13,765 nucleotides of DNA. It comes from Sulfurovum sp. (GTDB lineage Bacteria; Campylobacterota; Campylobacteria; Campylobacterales; Sulfurovaceae). This document shows positions 7,453 to 12,650 of this stretch, piece after piece. The notes below the pieces were generated by a model. It searched no databases and was not told where the DNA came from. It saw only the letters and a list, made by a program, of their open reading frames with translations. Made by a program: the position numbers and the translations under genes. The DNA lies in the NCBI GenBank assembly GCA_021159425.1, contig JAGGRU010000252.1:1-13765 (forward strand), written 5' to 3'. The first letter of the stretch is position 1. Each line of letters opens with the position of its first letter.

Positions 7453-8396
7453 ATGAAAAAATTATACAATTAAAACGAGAGTTGAGTAAAGCAGTTATCG
7501 GTCAAGAGACTATGATAGAAGGGCTAATTATTGGGTTACTCTCAGATGGGCATATTTTAATAGAGGGTGTCCCCGGTCTTGCAAAAACAACTACCATTAA
7601 TGCACTTGCCAAAGCTCTCGGACTTGATTTTAAACGCATACAGTTTACACCTGACCTTTTACCTTCTGACATCATAGGTGCACAGATCTATAACCCTCAA
7701 GATCACTCCTTCAGCATTAAAAAAGGTCCCCTCTTCACCAATCTTCTGCTGGCAGATGAAATTAACCGTGCTCCTGCAAAAGTGCAGTCTGCCCTGCTTG
7801 AAGTTATGCAAGAGAGGCAAGTTACCATTGCCGATGAAACATTTAAAATTGATTCTCCTTTTTTGGTTATGGCAACACAAAACCCCATAGAACAGGAAGG
7901 GGTTTATGCACTTCCTGAAGCTCAATTGGATAGATTTATGATGAAGCTTGTTGTAAAGCACAACTCTGAAGAAGAAGAGCTGGAGATCATGAGAAAGGGT
8001 GCGGGCAACAGTTTTAAAGAGGTAGAAAAAGTACTTAATTTAGAAGAACTTCATACTTTACAAAGTGAGCTGGGAAAAATACACATAGACAAAGAATTGG
8101 AACTCTACATTATTCAACTCATTTCTGCCACGAGAGACCCTGGCAAATTCGGATTGGATAAACTTGTCCAAAATATTATGTTCGGGGTCAGCCCGAGAGC
8201 TTCCATAGATCTCTATAAAGCAGCTAAAGCTAAAGCCTTTTTACGTGGCAATACTTTTGTTACTCCTGCAGATATAGGGTATGTGGTTCATGATGTATTC
8301 CGTCACCGTATTGTTCTCTCTTATGAAGCTAGGGCTAAGGGTGTGAGTACGGATGAGATCATCTCTGCCATTGTTGAGACACTTCCTATTCCATGA
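7449..8396 (+). CDS. moxR: MoxR-family AAA+ ATPase
   Basis: MoxR ATPases are cytoplasmic AAA+ chaperone-like enzymes that work with von Willebrand A proteins, here presumably the Bat proteins and DUF58. The 315-aa product has the full motif set. Walker A is GVPGLAKTT (40-48), in the MoxR form with Ala before Lys. Walker B is LLLADEIN (99-106), sensor 1 is MATQNP (141-146) and the arginine-finger region is LPEAQLDRF (155-163). Sensor 2 is GVSPRAS (246-252), and the C-terminal lid follows. Length is typical (about 310-330 aa). It overlaps batD by four bases. It is followed by a REPIN rather than directly by DUF58, with which MoxR genes are normally adjacent or overlapping. In Bat operons moxR usually comes first. 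Confidence 0.95.
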   Translation: MNEKIIQLKRELSKAVIGQETMIEGLIIGLLSDGHILIEGVPGLAKTTTINALAKALGLDFKRIQFTPDLLPSDIIGAQIYNPQDHSFSIKKGPLFTNLLLADEINRAPAKVQSALLEVMQERQVTIADETFKIDSPFLVMATQNPIEQEGVYALPEAQLDRFMMKLVVKHNSEEEELEIMRKGAGNSFKEVEKVLNLEELHTLQSELGKIHIDKELELYIIQLISATRDPGKFGLDKLVQNIMFGVSPRASIDLYKAAKAKAFLRGNTFVTPADIGYVVHDVFRHRIVLSYEARAKGVSTDEIISAIVETLPIP

Positions 8397-8409
8397 ATTA
8401 TTCTGTGAC

Positions 8410-8507
8410 CCGTAGGTCGGGGTACCCTTACCCCGACGAACATTTAAACAATTGTAAATATCATTTTATGCACATTGGTGTCGGGGTGAGGGCACCCCGA
8501 CCTACGG
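8410..8507. repeat. REPIN-type element: two inverted REP palindromes
   Basis: Two 28-bp arms (8410-8437 and 8480-8507) are inverted copies of one another with two differences, separated by 42 AT-rich bases. Each arm is a GTAG tetranucleotide followed by its own 9-bp hairpin with a 4-base loop: GTCGGGGTA/TACCCCGAC in the first arm and, on the other strand, GTCGGGGTG/CACCCCGAC in the second. The only two differences between arms pair with each other (A-T becomes G-C), so the hairpin is kept. A GTAG foot next to a palindrome is the hallmark of REP sequences moved by RAYT (Y1, TnpA-REP) transposases. No such gene is in the window and I see no target duplication. It fills the gap between moxR and DUF58. 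Confidence 0.88.
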
Positions 8508-8514
8508 CTATACA

Positions 8515-9342
8515 ATGAACACAGCCTTAAAAGCCCTCCAACTCAAAGCCCGACACCAAGTCTACACTCTGTTGTCCGGGCATAACCTTTCAAAACTTCA
8601 CGGAGAGGGGTATGATTTTTCAGAGTTGAGAGAGTACCAGATAGGTGATGATATTCGCAAAATAAACTGGACCATTACGGCAAAACTTGGAAAACCCTAT
8701 ATAAAAGAGTTACATGCCAACCGTGAGCTCTCTGTTGTTGTTGCTGCTTTTATGGATGGAAGCCTCTATTATGGTACGGGAAACGCTAAACAAACAAAGC
8801 TTACAGAAGTTGCAGTACTCTTAGCTTACGCCGCACAACAAAACTCAGACATGTTTACAGGCATAAGTTACACACAGGATAAAATAAATTCTACGGTACC
8901 CACAAAACAAATATACCATATAGAGCAGTTTTCCAAAGAACTTTTTGAAGCTTCTTTACTTGGCACAAAAGTAAACAGTGTATCTTCTGTAGAAAACTTA
9001 TTTAAAAGAGTTCATAAGCCTTCCCTTCTTTTTGTTCTCAGTGATTTTCTTGAAGAGATCGACCTCTCACTTCTTGCACAAAAACATGAAGTCATAGCGA
9101 TCATCATTAGAGACAGAGAGGAAGAATCTCCTAAAAAACTTGGAGAAGTTACGCTTAACAACCCACGTTTCAATACTAAACTAGACACCTATTTCGGGAA
9201 AAGAAGTATAGAGAAGTACCTTGCGAAACTGGAAGAGCATGATCAAAAGATAAAAGAACATTTTGCATGTTATGACATTCGATCCGTAAAGATATTTACA
9301 GACGAGGAAGCTGTTTCCAAGCTTGTAAGTCTGTTCGTTTAG
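8515..9342 (+). CDS. DUF58 protein of the Bat/MoxR module
   Basis: DUF58 proteins are partners of MoxR ATPases and carry a von Willebrand-like fold; the biochemical role is not settled. The 275-aa product shows the diagnostic N-terminal block: GEGYDFSELREYQIGDDI (30-47), RKINWTITAKLGKPYIKE (48-65), then RELSVVV. VLSDFLEEIDL (174-184) is also typical. The usual DxSxS metal site after the first strand is degenerate: D81-G-S83-L-Y. No membrane helix is seen, so it is probably cytoplasmic. The start ATG is eight bases after the REPIN and has no Shine-Dalgarno; no better in-frame start exists upstream. It is separated from moxR by 118 bases, the only break in the operon. It ends 6 bases from the convergent antiporter gene. 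Confidence 0.88.
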   Translation: MNTALKALQLKARHQVYTLLSGHNLSKLHGEGYDFSELREYQIGDDIRKINWTITAKLGKPYIKELHANRELSVVVAAFMDGSLYYGTGNAKQTKLTEVAVLLAYAAQQNSDMFTGISYTQDKINSTVPTKQIYHIEQFSKELFEASLLGTKVNSVSSVENLFKRVHKPSLLFVLSDFLEEIDLSLLAQKHEVIAIIIRDREEESPKKLGEVTLNNPRFNTKLDTYFGKRSIEKYLAKLEEHDQKIKEHFACYDIRSVKIFTDEEAVSKLVSLFV

Positions 9343-9348
9343 CAGATG

Positions 9349-10437
9349 TTATACAAAAAGCAAGAACGCAAACACCACAAACAAGATCACATGAAGGAAT
9401 CCTTCAAGAACATTCGTCTCTCCATCATTGAAGTTTACAATACTCACAAGCAGTGTCAAGCCTAACATTACCCCCTGTACCGGAGTAATAGCAAGATCTA
9501 AACCCATATCCATATAACGTGTTACAAGGATCACAGCCGGTATGGTTAAAAGAATGGTTGCCAACGATGCACCCAAAGCGATGTTGACAACAGTTTGCAT
9601 GCGGTTATCCAGTGCCGCACGTACCGCAGTAATGAGCTCTGGAGCAGCCGAAATAACAGCTACACCTACAGCCCCTATAGTCAATGGTAATCCGTATGTT
9701 TGTAAGGTATTACTCATAAAGATAGCCAATATTTCAGAAAGTACACCAATAGCAATGATCGCCAAGACAAGGTTGACAGAATGATACCATCCATTTATCT
9801 CATGCACTTCACAATGCTCATCTGCTTTACAGACATCATCCTCTTCCGTATTGTATTCAAAAAAGTACTTATGCGACGACACTTGTATGCGTGTAAACGT
9901 AATATAAAGCAAGATAAACATAACCACGTTGAACATCATATACATATCTATATGTGCAGCATCAATAAAGTGCGGTACGACCATAGCGATACCTATGGCA
10001 ACAAGCAGCATGGAGAGGTAAGAGTTCGAAGAGTCCACATTGTAAGGTTGCTCTCCGTATTTGATACCACCAATGATAGCAGCAAGCCCAAGAAGAGCAT
10101 TAATATCCAACATGATAGCAGCGTAGATAGTATCACGTGCCAGAACAGGATTGTGTTCATGTATCATCATAATGACAATGATGACAATTTCCACAACAAC
10201 TGCCGAGATGGTTAAAATGAGTGTCCCGTAAGGTTCTCCAAACTTTTCCGCAAGCATCTCTGCATGATGTGCCACAGACATAGCTGCATAAATGATCACT
10301 GCGAACAAGACAGTAAAACCTATAAGATTCCCCACTGTTGTCTGCACTAAAGTATGCTCAAAGTGACTAATAATAAAATAAGTAATAATGGCCACAAAGA
10401 GACTGTACTCTTTCGAAAAATCTTTTAGTATTTGCAT
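9349..10437 (-). CDS. chaA: ChaA-type cation/proton antiporter (CaCA superfamily)
   Basis: ChaA proteins exchange cytoplasmic Ca2+, Na+ or K+ for protons across the inner membrane. The 362-aa product matches E. coli ChaA in length (366 aa) and has about eleven hydrophobic segments. The two alpha repeats that form the ion site are visible. The first is GEPYGTLILTISAVVVEIVI (67-86), with Glu-83. The second, about 256-293, holds GAVGVAVISAAPELITAV with Glu-267, then NIALGASLATI. A soluble acidic loop joins the halves (about 187-218). It contains C203, H208, C209 and H212 among many Asp/Glu, which could bind metal, though that is inference. The gene starts one base after the stop of the HTH/coiled-coil gene, with no clear ribosome site, so it is probably coupled to it. 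Which ion it carries cannot be read from sequence. Confidence 0.88.
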   Translation of the reverse strand: MQILKDFSKEYSLFVAIITYFIISHFEHTLVQTTVGNLIGFTVLFAVIIYAAMSVAHHAEMLAEKFGEPYGTLILTISAVVVEIVIIVIMMIHEHNPVLARDTIYAAIMLDINALLGLAAIIGGIKYGEQPYNVDSSNSYLSMLLVAIGIAMVVPHFIDAAHIDMYMMFNVVMFILLYITFTRIQVSSHKYFFEYNTEEDDVCKADEHCEVHEINGWYHSVNLVLAIIAIGVLSEILAIFMSNTLQTYGLPLTIGAVGVAVISAAPELITAVRAALDNRMQTVVNIALGASLATILLTIPAVILVTRYMDMGLDLAITPVQGVMLGLTLLVSIVNFNDGETNVLEGFLHVILFVVFAFLLFV

Positions 10438-10438
10438 C

Positions 10439-11086
10439 TTATTTCACTATATCTTTATATGTTTTGTTTATATTGAGTTTTAGTTTACCGTCCTCTTTCA
10501 TAAGACGATCATCTCCGGATCTATGAGCTTTTTTCAAACGTTTTTCTATTTTTTCCTGATGTTTCTCTTTTTTGACACCAAATTGTTTAAAGAATTTTTT
10601 AATACTGATCCATCTCTCTTCAACCACGTCAACACTCTCTTCTTCTATCACTTCAATAGTTTCCTGAGACTTTTTATATTCAAGCTGATGCACATACAGA
10701 TTACGCATCTCATGAAAAGCATCTTTAAGCAAGTCTACCTCGCCACGCAATGTTGTAGAAATTTGTTTATTCGATTTTTTCAGATCTTTCACGGTACCTT
10801 TAAGTACCGCAATTGTTTCATCTTTGGCATCAAGCAATGCTTTATACTCTTTCGTTACTGTTTGCGAAGATGTACTGTTTGTTTTTACAGGCGTTGACGT
10901 TTTGGGCTTTACACTTGTCTCTTGTACAGGAGTTTTTTCTTCTTTCTTTGTATTGTCAACCACAATGTAAAGTTTACCATCCACATTTTTAGCTGTCAGT
11001 ATGCCTCTTTTTATCTTTGCATAGACTGCTTGTCTTGAAATACCAAGCTCTTTAGCATACTCTGCCGGTTTCATCAACTTTTCCAT
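10439..11086 (-). CDS. HTH and coiled-coil protein, unrecognised family
   Basis: I do not recognise a named family. The 215-aa product begins with a helix-turn-helix of MerR/excisionase style (about 5-30: MKPAEYAKELGISRQAVYAK, then IKRGIL), followed by a short strand pair (KLYIVV). A Ser/Thr/Lys/Pro-rich linker (about 48-78) comes next, then a long charged helix likely to be a coiled coil (about 79-140). An acidic patch (IEVIEEESVDVVEE, 144-157) precedes a very basic tail (162-215). There is no signal peptide or membrane helix, so it is a cytosolic, probably DNA-binding, oligomeric protein. The layout resembles KfrA-like plasmid proteins only loosely. The start ATG has AGGGG eight bases upstream and a -10 box plus a perfect dyad ahead of it. 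It is one base from chaA, so it may control or accompany it. Confidence 0.75.
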   Translation of the reverse strand: MEKLMKPAEYAKELGISRQAVYAKIKRGILTAKNVDGKLYIVVDNTKKEEKTPVQETSVKPKTSTPVKTNSTSSQTVTKEYKALLDAKDETIAVLKGTVKDLKKSNKQISTTLRGEVDLLKDAFHEMRNLYVHQLEYKKSQETIEVIEEESVDVVEERWISIKKFFKQFGVKKEKHQEKIEKRLKKAHRSGDDRLMKEDGKLKLNINKTYKDIVK

Positions 11087-11099
11087 TCAACTACCCCTG

Positions 11100-11115
11100 T
11101 TTACAATTTTGTAAA
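11100..11115. promoter_or_regulatory. Perfect 7-2-7 dyad, candidate operator of the HTH gene
   Basis: On the minus strand TTTACAA-AA-TTGTAAA lies immediately downstream of the predicted -10 box, covering the expected start of transcription and 14 bases before the ATG of the HTH/coiled-coil gene. That is the classic position for a repressor site, and autoregulation by this HTH protein is a simple guess. It could also act as a small RNA hairpin. Confidence 0.4.
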
Positions 11116-11120
11116 TCATA
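11115..11120 (-). promoter_or_regulatory. -10 box for the HTH-chaA pair
   Basis: TATGAT on the minus strand, one mismatch from consensus, predicts a start near 11108 and a leader of about 20 bases. No clear -35 is seen. The 72 bases between this gene and the REPIN hold nothing else recognisable. Confidence 0.4.
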
Positions 11121-11158
11121 GCATAAGTTTTATGAAAGGTTTACAGTTTAACATACTC

Positions 11159-11234
11159 GTAGGGTCGGTTTACCGACCAATCAGTAATAAATAGTCTTGG
11201 TTATGCAGTCTTGTGGTCGGTGAACCGACCCTAC
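11159..11234. repeat. Second REPIN-type element, different palindrome family
   Basis: Two 20-bp arms (11159-11178 and 11215-11234) are inverted copies with one difference, separated by 36 bases. Each arm is GTAG followed by a hairpin GGTCGGT/ACCGACC with a 2-base apex. The one difference (TT against TC on the same strand) falls in the apex. It has the same architecture as the element at 8410-8507 but a different palindrome. The right arm runs into the last codons of pcm, so the TAG stop of that gene is part of the element's terminal GTAG. No target duplication is seen. Confidence 0.85.
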
Positions 11235-11866
11235 TTCTGTGTTCCATCCAAAACGGGGACAAATAAACACTGTTCAATGGTTTCAGAAGTAATACGTCCA
11301 TTCTTCTTGTAAAAACGGGTAATAATATGATAGTTCTCAGCCTCTTCCACCGGGGCAATGAGTATACCACCTTCAGCAAGCTGTTCAAAAAGTACATCGG
11401 GGATCTCTTTAGCTGTAGCAGAAAACAAAATGCGTTCAAAAGGAGCATATTGTTTCCATCCTCTTTGACCATCGTCAAAACGGGTAAAAATATTATAAAT
11501 TTCAAGTTGTGAAAATTTTGTTTTTGCCTCTTTAAGGAGTGTATCAATACGCTCAATAGTAAATACTCTACGACAAATATTACTTAAAATAGCTGCCTGA
11601 TATCCGCTTCCACATCCTACTTCAAGTACTGAGTCAACACCTCCAAGTTCAAGATGCTGTGTCATTTTTGCAACGGTTAGCGGAGAAGATATCCATTGAC
11701 TGGCCGCAAGAGGAAGGGCATCCAGTTTATAAGAGAGGTGTTTAAATTCATTGGGGACAAAGGCTTCTCTGTCAACAGCTAAAAAAGCCTCTTTTACATG
11801 TTCATCAAGTTGAAAATGCTGTTCTATTTCATTTACAAGATTTTGTCTGTTTCTTGCTTTTATCAT
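11231..11866 (-). CDS. pcm: Protein-L-isoaspartate O-methyltransferase
   Basis: Pcm uses S-adenosylmethionine to methylate L-isoaspartyl residues that form as proteins age, starting their repair, in the cytosol. The 211-aa product has the usual length. The substrate-site segment is ASQWISSPLTVAKM (55-68), with the conserved serines near 60-61. SAM-binding motif I is VLEVGCGSGYQAAIL (80-94), followed by VFTIERI (101-107), DDGQRGW (131-137), FERILFSATAKEIP (143-156) and LAEGGILIAPV (163-173). The stop codon TAG is formed by the first bases of the REPIN at 11159-11234; the C-terminus still looks full length. It starts 52 bases after the carbon-nitrogen hydrolase gene and the ribosome site is weak. 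Confidence 0.94.
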   Translation of the reverse strand: MIKARNRQNLVNEIEQHFQLDEHVKEAFLAVDREAFVPNEFKHLSYKLDALPLAASQWISSPLTVAKMTQHLELGGVDSVLEVGCGSGYQAAILSNICRRVFTIERIDTLLKEAKTKFSQLEIYNIFTRFDDGQRGWKQYAPFERILFSATAKEIPDVLFEQLAEGGILIAPVEEAENYHIITRFYKKNGRITSETIEQCLFVPVLDGTQK

Positions 11867-11918
11867 TTACCGTTGTCCCCTATATCCTAATAATGATAGA
11901 ATTTTATCTAAAGTGTTA

Positions 11919-12650
11919 TTAATCCATCACTATATAGCGTCTTATCTTCTTTATTTCACGAAAATCGATCATACCTTCGAGCACTTCTTTTGTATCATCC
12001 ATAAGCAAATCTCCATTTGGAGATATAATTGCAGAGGAACTTGCCATATCGGGATCCGAAGAGTTTGAGAGAAGGACATAACATTGATTCATGACTGCCA
12101 ATGCAGAAGAGAGTATTTCTAAATGCTTTTTACGTGCTAAGCCCCATCTCGCAGGGACAAGGACTATATCTACACCTTCTATCTGCTTCCATAAGTCTTT
12201 GAATCGCAATTCAAAACAGATAAGCAGAGCATACTTTACCCCTTCTATTTCAAAAGGTTGTATTTTTTTCTTTTTCCCTGCCATAAGATAGAGGTCTTCA
12301 TCTCCCAATTTAAAAAGTTTGACTTTATTTTGTTTGTAAACGAGCTTGTGTTTATGGATCACTACTGCCTGATTTACAAAATGATCACCCTCTTCAAGTA
12401 TGAGCGTTATCACTACTATTTGCTCATTCACTTCACTTTTAAGAGTTTTAAGTGCCTTAGCAGAGAACTTTGCAGCGGTTGTCAAGTGTTCATAGTCATA
12501 TGCGGTTAGATAGACCTCAGGGGCAACAATGATCTGCTTATCCTGATTCTCTTTCAATAGTTCCAAAAGTTTATCAAAGTTTTCCTGATAACGCATTTTG
12601 CTTGGAAGCTGTAGAACAGCAGCTTTCATATTTTTAGGTATGTTTATCAT
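11919..12650 (-). CDS. Carbon-nitrogen hydrolase (nitrilase superfamily)
   Basis: Nitrilase-superfamily enzymes hydrolyse amides or carbamoyl compounds through a Glu-Lys-Cys triad. In this 243-aa protein the triad is E45 in VAPEVYLTAYD, K109 in YKQNKVKLFKLGDE and C145 in LLICFELRF, with the second conserved Glu at 118. VPARWG (165-170) and the late NSSDPDMASSSAIISPNG (196-213) fit the fold. The branch and substrate are unclear: omega-amidase-like, N-carbamoyl amidase-like or another amidase are all possible. No signal peptide is seen, so it is probably cytosolic. The start ATG directly abuts the TAG of the upstream sugar transferase, with GGAG eight bases before it, inside that gene. A second Met at residue 8 is possible, but the first has the better ribosome site. 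Confidence 0.88.
   Translation of the reverse strand: MINIPKNMKAAVLQLPSKMRYQENFDKLLELLKENQDKQIIVAPEVYLTAYDYEHLTTAAKFSAKALKTLKSEVNEQIVVITLILEEGDHFVNQAVVIHKHKLVYKQNKVKLFKLGDEDLYLMAGKKKKIQPFEIEGVKYALLICFELRFKDLWKQIEGVDIVLVPARWGLARKKHLEILSSALAVMNQCYVLLSNSSDPDMASSSAIISPNGDLLMDDTKEVLEGMIDFREIKKIRRYIVMD

Noticed and set aside
8410..8507. REPIN read as an intrinsic terminator between moxR and DUF58
   Set aside because: The stems are strong but not followed by a T run on either strand, and the GTAG-plus-hairpin symmetry is better explained as a REP pair.
9542..10215. Two plus-strand frames (80 and 144 codons) overlapping by 4 bases inside the antiporter gene
   Set aside because: The apparent ATGA coupling is tempting, but both are antisense to conserved membrane helices and the products look like reverse-read membrane codons and random Cys/His-rich sequence.
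10523..10897. 124-codon plus-strand Phe-rich frame opposite the HTH/coiled-coil gene
   Set aside because: Its composition is what antisense reading of Lys- and Glu-rich codons gives; the opposite strand has the ribosome site and coherent domain layout.
8410..11234. The two palindromic elements as a CRISPR or composite transposon
   Set aside because: Only two elements, different in sequence and 2.7 kb apart, with ordinary genes between; no repeated spacing, no cas or transposase gene, no target duplications.
11170..11556. 128-codon minus-strand frame overlapping pcm and the REPIN
   Set aside because: Out-of-frame reading of pcm, whose full SAM-binding motif set lies in the other frame.
11867..11918. 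Possible internal promoter before pcm (TAAAAT-like and TATAGG-like sequences)
   Set aside because: AT-rich matches are weak and no spacing or partner element supports either one.
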